Positions 36,096 to 44,687 of a stretch of DNA of 64,000 nt are shown piece after piece (the stretch's first letter is position 1; each line of letters starts with the position of its first letter). The position numbers and the translations under genes are program-made. This DNA comes from CBDDGJ01 sp965199285 (GTDB lineage Bacteria; Pseudomonadota; Alphaproteobacteria; RS24). The stretch is taken from contig OZ240687.1 of assembly GCA_965199285.1 (NCBI GenBank), forward strand, positions 496,001-560,000, read 5' to 3'. The notes beneath the pieces are model-generated. The model saw only the letters and a program-made list of their open reading frames with translations, made no database searches and had not been told where the DNA came from.

Positions 36096-37565
36096 ATGAT
36101 TGTGGTAAAAGAAAAATATGGTCACTTTATTGGGGGGGAGGATGTCGCGCCGCAAAGCGGAGCTTATATCCCCTCGATTAATCCGGCTGATAAATCTGTC
36201 GTCACACAAATATCGGATGGCAATGAAAATGATGTCAACCAAGCTGTGCAGGTTGCAAAAGCTGCAAGCTCTGATTGGGCAAATATGCGGCCGCTTGAGC
36301 GCGGTAAAATTCTGATTAATATGGGGCGCGCGCTGGAAGCAAATCTTGCCGATTTAGCAGCCCTTGAGTCACAAGAAATGGGTGTGCCACTTGCGGGCGC
36401 AATGGGGGCGCTGCAAGGGGCGGCGAATTATTATCAATATTATGGCGGCCTCGCGCCATCGGTGCATGGTGATAATATTCAGGTTGGGCCTTATCAACAT
36501 TCCTATACGATTTATGAGCCTTATGGCGTTATCGGTGTCATCACGCCATGGAATGCGCCGCTCAATCAAGCGGCGCGGTCAATCGCACCGGCGCTTGCGG
36601 TGGGCAATACAATCGTCCATAAGCCGAGCGAGATTACGTCCGCAACCGCGCTTGCCTTTGCCGAATTGGCGGTTGAAGCGGGATTGCCAAAAGGGGTTCT
36701 AAACATTGTCACCGGCATAGGGCCACAAGCCGGTGAAGCGCTGGTACGCCATCCGGATATAGCGAAAATCGCTTTTACTGGCTCGCTGCGGGCGGGAACC
36801 GAGATTGGCAAAATCGCGGCTGAAAAAATCATGCCGCTAACTTTGGAAATGGGCGGCAAATCTCCCAATATTGTTTTTGCTGATGCCAATCTACAAGCCG
36901 CTTTGCCAAGCGTATTATTTGCCTTTGTCGGTAATAGCGGGCAAATCTGTCTGGCGGGTACGCGGGTGCTTATTCAAAAATCAATCTATGAAGAATTTAG
37001 CCACATGCTACAAGCGGCGATTGGGGGCATCCCCTTAGGCATTGATAAACCCTTCCCCTGTTTGGGGCCATTAGCGAGCGAGGCGCAATTTGAAAAAGTC
37101 ATGGGCTATTTTGATATTGCCAAACAGGATGGCGCGACCCTTCTTATTGGGGGTGAACGGGCAAGTGGTGATAATCTCGATCAGGGTTATTATGTGCAGC
37201 CAACCATTTATGGCGATGTCAAAAATAATATGCGCATCGCGCGGGAGGAAATTTTTGGCCCCGTCGCGGTGCTTATTCCATTTGAAGATGAAGACGAGGC
37301 GATTGCGATTGCCAATGATACAGAATATGGCTTGGCAGCCGGTATCTGGACGGAAAATCTCTCCCGCGCGCATCGGGTTGGGGCGCGCTTACAGGCAGGG
37401 CAGATTTATGTTAATTATTATATTGAAAGCAGTGTCGAGCATCCATTGGGCGGCTATAAAAAAAGCGGCATTGGGCGCGAAAAAGGAACCATCGCCCTTA
37501 CCCAATATGCACAGCTTAAAAATATCAGCATTAAACTTGCGCAGCCCCCTGAAGGCTGGAAATAA
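36096..37565 (+). CDS. NAD(P)-dependent aldehyde dehydrogenase
   Basis: A 489-residue aldehyde dehydrogenase. The general-base Glu is in LEMGGKSPNIV, the nucleophilic Cys in GNSGQICLAGTR (about residue 290), and the cofactor-binding GVITPWNAPL near residue 150. It oxidises an aldehyde to the acid that the divergent acyl-CoA ligase could activate. GGGAG precedes the ATG. The C-terminal HPLGGYKKSGIGREKG is intact. Confidence 0.93.
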   Translation: MIVVKEKYGHFIGGEDVAPQSGAYIPSINPADKSVVTQISDGNENDVNQAVQVAKAASSDWANMRPLERGKILINMGRALEANLADLAALESQEMGVPLAGAMGALQGAANYYQYYGGLAPSVHGDNIQVGPYQHSYTIYEPYGVIGVITPWNAPLNQAARSIAPALAVGNTIVHKPSEITSATALAFAELAVEAGLPKGVLNIVTGIGPQAGEALVRHPDIAKIAFTGSLRAGTEIGKIAAEKIMPLTLEMGGKSPNIVFADANLQAALPSVLFAFVGNSGQICLAGTRVLIQKSIYEEFSHMLQAAIGGIPLGIDKPFPCLGPLASEAQFEKVMGYFDIAKQDGATLLIGGERASGDNLDQGYYVQPTIYGDVKNNMRIAREEIFGPVAVLIPFEDEDEAIAIANDTEYGLAAGIWTENLSRAHRVGARLQAGQIYVNYYIESSVEHPLGGYKKSGIGREKGTIALTQYAQLKNISIKLAQPPEGWK

Positions 37566-37588
37566 GAAGAGCACGTAAGGTTAAATAA

Positions 37589-38835
37589 GTGGGATATTAC
37601 AGACATTATGCACTTGCCATATTGGCGCTCACTTATGCCTTTAGTTTTATGGATCGACAAATTGTTGCGATCCTACTTGGCGATCTGAAGGCAGAATTTG
37701 GTCTTAGCGACACACAGCTTGGTCTTCTTTCCGGAACCGCCTTTGCGCTGTTTTATTCAACGCTTGCAATTCCGATCGCACGTTACGCGGATCGGCATAA
37801 CCCGATCAATATTATTTTCATTGCAGTTGCTCTTTGGAGCCTTGTCACGGCTCTGTGCGCCTTTGCGGGCAATTTTATCCAGCTTTTCCTATGCCGGGTT
37901 GGGGTTGGCGAAGCGGGGGCCTGTCTCCGGCGCATAGCCTGATTTCGGATTATTATAATGCGCGCGAGCGCTCAATGGCAATTTCCCTGTTTTCTTTAGG
38001 CGCAGCGCTTGGCGCGATGATGGGGCTAGCTCTTGGCGGCTTTGTTGCAGAAAATTGGGGCTGGCGGGCAGCCTTTCTCTGGGCTGGGTTGCCCGGCCTA
38101 TTGCTTGCACTTTTGGTTAAAGTAACACTCAAGGAACCACCACGCGGACAGACGGAAGACCCTCAAACGCTGGCAGCAGAAAAAGAGCAAGACGAAGAAC
38201 AAAGTTTTCTTGAAACGTTAAAAGAGCTTTTTTCAAACCCCGTCTACCGCAATGTCTGGGCGGCGCATATTCTGGTTGTCTTTACATCTTACTCTATTTC
38301 CAGCTGGCTGGCAGAATATTTGGCGCGGGTGTTCCCCGACATTTCCAAAACTGAGCTTGGTGGTCTTGTCGGTTTGGTATTCTTTACTGGCACGGTAGGC
38401 GGCATGTTTGCTGGCGGATTTATTACAACATACTTTGGCAAAGGTCGTCCGGCATGGCAATTACGCGCACCAGCCTATGGGTTGCTGATCTCACTACCCT
38501 TTTACGAGCTTGCTTTCACAACGCAGGACAACATTTATATCGCTCTCATATTTTTCTGTATTGCCGGGTTTTTCTTTAATATGCAACATGGGCCCTCATT
38601 AGCGATTGTGCAAACAGCCGTAAAACCTTCCCAACGCGCGGTTGCTGCAAGTTTCAACTTTTTCGGATCAAACATGCTTGGGCTTGCATTAGGCTCGTTC
38701 ATTGTTGGCGGCATTAGCGATTTTCTTGCCCTTCAATTTGCCGAATTATCACTCGCTTTTGCAATCGGCTTTGCAATTTTGGTTTCTATTCCGGGTATGA
38801 TTATCTTCTTCCGCACCAGCAAATTGCTTTCATAA
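37589..38835 (+). pseudogene. MFS transporter (spinster-like), frameshifted in a G run
   Basis: The first 110 residues (YAFSFMDRQIVAILLGDL; loop IPIARYADRHN) and the second frame (SPAHSLISDYYNARERSMAIS onward, key piece SPAHSLISDYYNARER) are two parts of one 12-helix major facilitator. Adding one G to GGGGG at 37915-37919 restores GEAGGLSPAHS, the family sequence. The cause may be a true mutation, phase variation in the G run or a sequencing error. GTG 37589 is the start. Its position after the aldehyde dehydrogenase suggests uptake of the substrate of this cluster. Confidence 0.82.
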
Positions 38836-38930
38836 GATTTATGTTCTCCCTAACGGGTATCGCTATTTACTTCGCTCACAGCAGTAAAGCTTGTGCTTGA
38901 GTGTTAAGTGTGGATAGTCCTCACAAAGCC

Positions 38931-39128
38931 AATGGCGGAGGGGGAGGGATTCGAACCACTGTTGCGGAACGCAACCAAAAAAGACCGGGGGTCGGCAATT
39001 TTTCTGGCTATAGATAGGGTTATATGTAAATGGCGGATGGGGAGGGATTCGAACCACTGTTGCGGAACGCAACCAAAAAAGACCGGGGATCGGCAATTTT
39101 TCTGGCTATAGATAGGGTTATATGTAAA
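38931..39128. repeat. Two tandem 98-bp units carrying the 3' end of tRNA-Ser
   Basis: Units begin at 38931 and 39029, and the real tRNA copy begins at 39127, an exact 98-bp period. Each starts with about 27 bp identical, or one base off, to the tRNA-Ser T-arm and acceptor end including CCA. A 71-bp spacer follows that is not part of the tRNA. The spacer contains a hairpin GTTGCG-GAA-CGCAAC, then AAAAAA, then GACC-GGG-GGTC in unit 1. Read on the minus strand this gives hairpin plus T run, a likely terminator for the tRNA. The two units differ at only two positions. The stretch 38836-38930 shows nothing. Confidence 0.85.
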
Positions 39129-39218
39129 TGGCGGAGGGGGAGGGATTCGAACCCCCGGGACGCGCAAACGCCCAACGGTTTTCAAGACCGCCGCTTTCGA
39201 CCACTCAGCCACCCCTCC
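39129..39218 (-). tRNA. tRNA-Ser (anticodon UGA)
   Basis: A 90-nt class II tRNA with encoded CCA. The acceptor stem is GGAGGGG with CCCCTCC and discriminator G. The anticodon loop CTTGAAA gives UGA, reading UCA and related serine codons. A long variable arm follows, and the T-loop is TTCGAAT. Two tandem partial copies of its 3' end lie directly downstream. Confidence 0.95.
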
Positions 39219-39306
39219 GGCGACTTATGTGGTCTATATGGCATATCTTAAAATATTAGGCAATGGCTCAAACCGCCCTATTTTTGTAGGCAGTCTGACT
39301 TACCTA

Positions 39307-39335
39307 TTGACTCAAATTAGCAAAACATTGATAGT
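39307..39335 (+). promoter_or_regulatory. Candidate promoter of the sugar dehydrogenase operon
   Basis: TTGACT (39307-39312) and GATAGT (39330-39335) are separated by 17 bp, 48 bp in front of the cytochrome b561 start and just beyond the tRNA on the other strand. No other gene lies between. Confidence 0.45.
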
Positions 39336-39383
39336 TTCTGATAGGGACGTTCAAAATTGAACTGTATAAAGGGGATATTAAAC

Positions 39384-40364
39384 ATGCGTATCATCACAAA
39401 ACCCGTTTCCATATTAGCGAGCTTTGTCATTACCGTTTTCATCTCATCACTCATGACGGTGCAAGCGGAAGAAACGACCGAACAGCTTATAAGTCATTTC
39501 GAAAGTTGGGTTAGTCTCGGCTTACTCATAATCATATTTTTAACCGCCAATCTTATCAATGCTCACCAGCCCCGATTACGGATGGTAGGGATATTGTTTA
39601 GCAGCTTCATCTGTCTTGGCGCTGCCTATTTCATTTTTCGACTGAGCCAAGCCGGTGCGTTAACAAATGTTAGGCCTTTCACCCTACCGGTTGATGCCTT
39701 AAAGCCTACCACTTTACTGATATGGATGGCGGCGTTTCTTGTTGCTGGCTTATTGCTTTTAGGGGTTGCTTATAAGCACCGTAGCGCCTCCAAAATGCTG
39801 GCGCTCGAAAAGGGCAATCAACCAGGTCATTATGGTCGCATAAGCCGTTGGCTGCATTGGTCGATTGCCATTTCAATAATTCTGCTTATCCCAATCGGTA
39901 TATTCGCCTCTATGATTCCTGAAGGCATATGGTATCGCCCTGCTTTCTATATTGTCCATAAAACGCTTGGGATTACGGTGATGGGGCTTATTTTTATCCG
40001 CTTGTTTTGGAATTTCAAAAGCCCCCGCCCTTCGCTTGCAAGCTTCGCGCAAGAGGGGCATCTTAAGCCGTGGGAATATAGATTAGCCAAAAGCGCGCAT
40101 TTACTGCTTTATGTTATTATGATTGGATTTCCAATTACCGGCTTTATCATGTCAACCTATGCGGGCAGCCCGTCCTATTTTTTCATTTGGGAAGCGCCGC
40201 TCTTATGGGCAGCCGATGATGAAGCGATCATTCCTTACGCGGTGCTTCATAAAGTGGTTCTGCCATGGTTGTTTTATCTGATTTTCGTATCGCATGTCAT
40301 GGACGCGCTCAAACATGTATTTATTGATAAGCGCCCGCAATCGCTTAACCGCATGGTGGGATAG
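39384..40364 (+). CDS. Cytochrome b561-type membrane haem protein with signal peptide
   Basis: With ATG 39384 (AAGGGG upstream) the 326-residue product has a signal peptide (MRIITKPVSILASFVITVF to VQA, about 26 residues), two helices, then a four-helix b561 domain from about residue 145. Likely haem ligands are His in RWLHWS, VHKTLG, VLHKV and SHVMDALKH. Such proteins carry electrons across or within the inner membrane to quinone. It heads an operon of sugar-dehydrogenase subunits and is the most likely electron acceptor or quinone link for the GMC subunit. The N-terminal extension of about 120 residues is not typical of short CybB proteins. Confidence 0.88.
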   Translation: MRIITKPVSILASFVITVFISSLMTVQAEETTEQLISHFESWVSLGLLIIIFLTANLINAHQPRLRMVGILFSSFICLGAAYFIFRLSQAGALTNVRPFTLPVDALKPTTLLIWMAAFLVAGLLLLGVAYKHRSASKMLALEKGNQPGHYGRISRWLHWSIAISIILLIPIGIFASMIPEGIWYRPAFYIVHKTLGITVMGLIFIRLFWNFKSPRPSLASFAQEGHLKPWEYRLAKSAHLLLYVIMIGFPITGFIMSTYAGSPSYFFIWEAPLLWAADDEAIIPYAVLHKVVLPWLFYLIFVSHVMDALKHVFIDKRPQSLNRMVG

Positions 40365-40422
40365 AACAGGTTTTTACTTTAGAAAAAATATATCCTATAT
40401 AGTGAAGCGAGGGGGTATATGA

Positions 40423-40695
40423 ATGGTCTTCAGGATATTTATATTTGTCACTGCTCTACTGACATTACTGAGCTGGCAGCATGCTGCTTTACCAGATTTA
40501 TGGCTATCGGTTTACCATTTTATACAGATCGAATTTCTATATCGCATATTTGAGGCTAGTTTAATTTTTAGTATTATCGTTGAGACAATTTCACTTCCGG
40601 TCATATTGTCAGGCTTACTGATGATAACCGCAATCACCTTCTTGCTCCGGCAAAAACTTATCCGTAAAAAGAGGCACTATTATGAAGCGGCGTGA
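40423..40695 (+). CDS. Small membrane protein, unknown, in sugar dehydrogenase operon
   Basis: Ninety residues with two or three hydrophobic helices (MVFRIFIFVTALLTLL and VILSGLLMITAITFLL) and a basic end (RQKLIRKKRHYYEAA). The stop overlaps the next gene by 14 bp. I do not recognise a family. It may stabilise the cytochrome or anchor the small subunit. Confidence 0.7.
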   Translation: MVFRIFIFVTALLTLLSWQHAALPDLWLSVYHFIQIEFLYRIFEASLIFSIIVETISLPVILSGLLMITAITFLLRQKLIRKKRHYYEAA

Positions 40696-41296
40696 TTTTT
40701 TACAAATGACAGGCTGGGGCGTTGGCGCATCATTTTTTGCAAGCCCCGCGCTGGCACATTTTTTTGAAAGACACACCCATATAAATGATCGCCGCGCCTA
40801 TACGCACGCCTCTATAAATATATTTTCAGCAGAGCAAAATCGTCTGATCGGCTGGGTAAGCGAAACCATTCTGCCCGCTGATGACTATCCCGGCGCGATT
40901 GAAGCGGGTGTACATAAATTTATCGCCCTTATTTTTCGTGACTGGATGCGGGAAGATGAACGGCAGCAATTTCTAGCAGGGCTTGCTGAGATTGATGAAA
41001 AGGCGCAACAGAGATTTGCCCTGCCTTTTGTTGCGTGCAGCTCTAACCAACGTACAGATATTTTGGTGCAAATGGAAAAAGAGCAAGATTATGAAAGCGA
41101 GCTTGGCGGCAGCGGTAGCTTTTCACATGATGCGCCATTTATGCCGCGCTTAAAGGAATTGGTTGTGACCGGCTTTTTTATGTCGCAAACCGGTGGCGAG
41201 CGCGTGTTGCGGCATAATATCCATGCTGGCTATTATGAGGCAGATATTCCGCTTGGCAAAGATGAAAGCGCTTGGGATGATATTCCTTTTATGTAA
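40682..41296 (+). CDS. Gluconate 2-dehydrogenase subunit 3-like protein, Tat-exported
   Basis: The first residues (MKRRDFLQMTG then a hydrophobic run ending SPALA) form a twin-arginine signal, so a folded protein is exported. The rest has the subunit 3 pattern: SAEQNRLIGWVSETILPADD, PGAIEAGVHKFIALIFRDWM. This family partners GMC flavoproteins, lacks its own signal-free export route and carries the large subunit across the membrane. It lies 8 bp before the GMC gene. Compare LacC of glucoside 3-dehydrogenase. Confidence 0.9.
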   Translation: MKRRDFLQMTGWGVGASFFASPALAHFFERHTHINDRRAYTHASINIFSAEQNRLIGWVSETILPADDYPGAIEAGVHKFIALIFRDWMREDERQQFLAGLAEIDEKAQQRFALPFVACSSNQRTDILVQMEKEQDYESELGGSGSFSHDAPFMPRLKELVVTGFFMSQTGGERVLRHNIHAGYYEADIPLGKDESAWDDIPFM

Positions 41297-41304
41297 GAAG
41301 AGTG

Positions 41305-42999
41305 ATGACAGAAGATATAATATATGATGCAATCGTAATTGGTTCAGGCATGAGCGGCGGCTGGGCGGCCAAAGAACTTACCGAACGTGGCTTAAATGTG
41401 CTGGTGCTCGATCGCGGCCGCGATCACAAACATGGCGAAGATTATCACGGCGAGCATGCCGAAAATTGGAAGCTGCAATATGGCGGTCTGCCAGATCGAG
41501 AACTTATCGAAAGTGACTATATGGTGCAAAGCACAAGCTATGCGTTTGATGAAACCACCCGCCAGCATTTTATTAATGATCGAGAGAACCCTTATATTAA
41601 TGAAGGCGACACGCCTTTTGATTGGGTCAGAGGCAGCACCATAGGTGGTCGCTCGCTCATGTGGGCGCGGCAATCTTATCGCTGGGGACCGCAAGAGTTT
41701 GAAGCCAATGCGCAAGATGGGCATGGCACAGATTGGCCGGTTCGCTATGATGATATTGCGCCTTGGTATGATCATGTCGAGCGTTTTGTCGGGGTTAGCG
41801 GCCGGGCTGAAAATCTTCCCTCATTTCCGGATGGGATATTCCAAAAACCAATGGAGATGATGGCACCGGAGAAAATGATTAAGAAACGGCTCGCAAAATA
41901 TTGTCCTGATCTTACCTATACGATTGGCCGTACGGCGGTGCTTACCGAGCCGTTAAATGATCGTTCGCCTTGTCACTATTGCGGCGCTTGCCCGCGCGGT
42001 TGTTCAACTGGGAGCTTTTTTAGCAGCCTCAGCGCAACCCTACCCGCCGCTCATGCTACCGGACGTATGATTTTGCGGCCAGATAGTCTGGTTGAGAAAC
42101 TCACCGCCAATCCCGAAACCGGCAAAATCGAAAATGTCCACATTATCGACACCCAAACCAGAAAGACGTATCGTTTCACAGCGCGGCTGGTATTTATGTG
42201 TGCATCCACCATTGCGACGGCTCAGATTTTACTTAACTCGCGCAATCATCAATTTCCCAATGGGCTTGCAAATTCAAGCGGCGTGGTTGGCAAATATTTG
42301 ATGGACCATACTGATGGCTTTGCCGGAACCGGCATAATCTTGGAACATCTTGACCGTTATTTTTATGGCATGCGCCCGAACGGAACTTATATTCCGCGCT
42401 TCCGCAATCTAAACGGTCAGGATACGGATGCTGATTTTATTCGCGGCTATGGCTTTCAGACCAATATGATCCGCCTACGCTGGCGCGATATGATGCACCA
42501 AGCCGGCATTGGCAAGGATTATAAAGATATGCTCCGCAAGCCCGGGCCATGGGTATTTGTACTGAGCGGGTTTGGTGAGTGCTTGCCACATTCGGATAAT
42601 CAAATCAGTTTGGATGAAACCAAAACCGATGCTTATGGACTGCCGCAAGTGCGGATTAAATTTAGCTGGCGTGAAAATGAGCGGCGGATGCGTGTTGATA
42701 TGAAAAGGCACGCCGATCGGGTTTTGCGCGCGGCGGGCGCAACCTTTATCTCTACCAATGATGAGCTGCCCAAAACCGCAAATGCGATTCATGAAATGGG
42801 CACGGTAAGGATGGGGAAAGATAAAACCCACGCCGCGCTTAATGGCTGGAACCAATCTTACGACCACCCTAACCTATTCGTTACAGATGGCGCGGCGATG
42901 GCATCGAGCGGATATATCAACCCCTCGTTGACCTATATGGCATTTACCGCGCGCGCGGCCGCCTATGCCGCCGATTTATGGCAAAAAAACAAACTCTAA
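41305..42999 (+). CDS. GMC oxidoreductase large subunit with Cys cluster (glucoside dehydrogenase-like)
   Basis: A 564-residue FAD subunit. The FAD motif is IVIGSGMSGGWAAKEL (residues 10-25). A cysteine group Cys223-x2-Cys226-x2-Cys229-x3-Cys233 matches the position of the iron-sulfur cluster in FAD glucose dehydrogenases and LacA-type glucoside 3-dehydrogenases. The C-terminal GMC signature includes HEMGTVRMG and NPSLTYMAFTARAA. There is no signal peptide, so it probably crosses with the Tat subunit in front. ATG 41305 is preferred to GTG 41302. Likely role: oxidising a sugar hydroxyl in the periplasm, with electrons to the b561 protein. Confidence 0.9.
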   Translation: MTEDIIYDAIVIGSGMSGGWAAKELTERGLNVLVLDRGRDHKHGEDYHGEHAENWKLQYGGLPDRELIESDYMVQSTSYAFDETTRQHFINDRENPYINEGDTPFDWVRGSTIGGRSLMWARQSYRWGPQEFEANAQDGHGTDWPVRYDDIAPWYDHVERFVGVSGRAENLPSFPDGIFQKPMEMMAPEKMIKKRLAKYCPDLTYTIGRTAVLTEPLNDRSPCHYCGACPRGCSTGSFFSSLSATLPAAHATGRMILRPDSLVEKLTANPETGKIENVHIIDTQTRKTYRFTARLVFMCASTIATAQILLNSRNHQFPNGLANSSGVVGKYLMDHTDGFAGTGIILEHLDRYFYGMRPNGTYIPRFRNLNGQDTDADFIRGYGFQTNMIRLRWRDMMHQAGIGKDYKDMLRKPGPWVFVLSGFGECLPHSDNQISLDETKTDAYGLPQVRIKFSWRENERRMRVDMKRHADRVLRAAGATFISTNDELPKTANAIHEMGTVRMGKDKTHAALNGWNQSYDHPNLFVTDGAAMASSGYINPSLTYMAFTARAAAYAADLWQKNKL

Positions 43000-43011
43000 A
43001 GGATAAACCCC

Positions 43012-43866
43012 ATGCGTAAAATTCTTCTCCGTTCTTTTGGCGTGCTGCTATTATTAATGGCTCTGTTTGCGACCTATATATTTTATGTTTTATGGCAGCA
43101 TGAAGTTTTCGTCGAGCCAACTTATGAAACCGAGGCCCCGATTGTGCCCGATCTCGGCGTGGGCAAAAAAGTGCTGATGTTCTCAAAGACAAATAGTTTT
43201 CGACATATTGATGCTATCCCTGCCGCCAATGATTTGTTCCGTGACATTGCGCTAAGAGAGGGTTGGGGGATTTATTTCACAGAAAATGGCGCTATTCATA
43301 ATCAAGGTGATTTACAGACATTTGACCTCATCATCTGGAATAATGTGACCGGCAATGTGCTGACCAAGGAGCAACAGGCAGCCCTTAAAAATTACATGGA
43401 AACGGGGGGCAAGTTTTTGGGCATTCACGGCACGGGCGGCAATCGTGAATATGAATGGGCATGGCATCCGGCCGAACTTATTGCGGCACAATTCACCGCC
43501 CATCCGCTTAGTCCACAATTTCAAGAAGCCAATGTGATTGTGGAAGATCGTGACCATCCCGCAACGCGGCATTTGCCAGAAATATGGCGGATGCTGGATG
43601 AATGGTATAGTTTTGAAGAAAGCCCGCGCGGGCGCGCCCATATACTCGCCACCCTCGATGAAGAGAGCTATCAACCGAATGACTGGCTGGCAGGTGATTT
43701 ACGCATGGGGGATGACCACCCGATTATCTGGCATCACCGCATTAAAGAGGGCTATGTATTTTATTCAGCAATCGGCCATATGGCGGAAAATTATAGCGAT
43801 GAGAATTACCGCACCCTCTTACACGAAGCCGCGAAATGGCTCATCGCACAAGGCACACCGCAATAG
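43012..43866 (+). CDS. Membrane-anchored ThuA-like (glutamine amidotransferase-like fold) protein
   Basis: A single N-terminal helix (about residues 8-28) anchors a ThuA domain (about 50-280). Family parts are KVLMFSKTNSFRH, GIHGTGG and HPIIWHHRIKEGYVFYSAIGH (key piece WHHRIKEGYVFY). ThuA proteins accompany 3-keto-disaccharide pathways in rhizobia and agrobacteria. The gene is 12 bp after the GMC subunit and has the same strand. It probably acts on the oxidised sugar in the periplasm. The exact reaction is unsettled for the family. Confidence 0.88.
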   Translation: MRKILLRSFGVLLLLMALFATYIFYVLWQHEVFVEPTYETEAPIVPDLGVGKKVLMFSKTNSFRHIDAIPAANDLFRDIALREGWGIYFTENGAIHNQGDLQTFDLIIWNNVTGNVLTKEQQAALKNYMETGGKFLGIHGTGGNREYEWAWHPAELIAAQFTAHPLSPQFQEANVIVEDRDHPATRHLPEIWRMLDEWYSFEESPRGRAHILATLDEESYQPNDWLAGDLRMGDDHPIIWHHRIKEGYVFYSAIGHMAENYSDENYRTLLHEAAKWLIAQGTPQ

Positions 43867-43932
43867 TTACGAGACCAATATGGCTTTGCGTTTTTACATA
43901 TGCTGAATAGAAAATGTAAAGAGAAACTGAAT

Positions 43933-43961
43933 TTGAAATTGCATTTTTACCCAATTATCTA
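43933..43961 (+). promoter_or_regulatory. Candidate promoter for GST-dehalogenase pair
   Basis: TTGAAA (43933-43938) and TATCTA (43956-43961) are separated by 17 bp. They lie 30 bp before the GST start in a 124-bp gap after the ThuA-like gene. Confidence 0.35.
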
Positions 43962-43990
43962 TACGCCTATAAAACAAAGGGAGACATATC

Positions 43991-44677
43991 ATGATTGATT
44001 TATACACAAGCGCGACACCCAATGGCTATAAAGCCAGCGTTGCGTTGGAAGAGCTAGAGCTGCCTTATGAGGTTCATGCCATTAACCTCACCGAGAATGA
44101 GCAGAAAACACCAGAGTTTTTGGCGATTTGTCCCAATGGCCGCATCCCTGCCATTATTGACCGCGAGTATGATAATTTACGGGTGTTTGAAAGCGGCGCG
44201 ATTCTCATCCATCTGGCGGAAAAAACCGGCAAGCTCTTACCGACAGAGCCGAAAGCCCGCGCTGAAGTCATGTCATGGCTGATGTTTCAAATGGGCGGCA
44301 TTGGCCCGATGATGGGGCAAGCAAATGTGTTCTTCCGTTATTTTCCGGAAAAAATCCAACCCGCCATTGATCGCTATCAAAATGAAGTCCGCCGTTTGTT
44401 TGAAGTGATGAATACGCATTTAGCCGATCATGAATATCTTGCTGGTGATTTTTCGATTGCCGATATTGCAAATTGGTGCTGGACGCGTACCGCAAAATGG
44501 TCGGGGGTTGAAAGCCGTGATTTGGAACATTTAATGCGTTGGCAAAACCTTATCGGCGAACGCCCTGCCTGCCAAAAAGGTATCACCATTCCCTATGATT
44601 TGAAACTGCTTGTCGAGGCAAGCGATGATGGGGTGGATAAATTCTCCAAAGGGGTTGGCACAATTTTACAAAAATAA
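43991..44677 (+). CDS. Glutathione S-transferase family protein (YfcG/YghU-like)
   Basis: A 228-residue cytosolic protein with an N-terminal thioredoxin fold (1-80: LYTSATPNGYKASVALEEL; glutathione site VFESGAILIHLAEK) and an all-helical C-terminal domain (FSIADIANWCW). YfcG-type members act as disulfide-bond reductases. GGGAG precedes the ATG. It lies 10 bp before the haloalkane dehalogenase gene, so the two form an operon. Confidence 0.9.
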   Translation: MIDLYTSATPNGYKASVALEELELPYEVHAINLTENEQKTPEFLAICPNGRIPAIIDREYDNLRVFESGAILIHLAEKTGKLLPTEPKARAEVMSWLMFQMGGIGPMMGQANVFFRYFPEKIQPAIDRYQNEVRRLFEVMNTHLADHEYLAGDFSIADIANWCWTRTAKWSGVESRDLEHLMRWQNLIGERPACQKGITIPYDLKLLVEASDDGVDKFSKGVGTILQK

Positions 44678-44687
44678 AGGGCAGAAC

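Noticed and set aside
38931..39128. Two more tRNA genes or a CRISPR array
   Set aside because: Only the 3' quarter of the tRNA is repeated with no anticodon arm, and the spacer between repeats is the same in both units, unlike CRISPR spacers.
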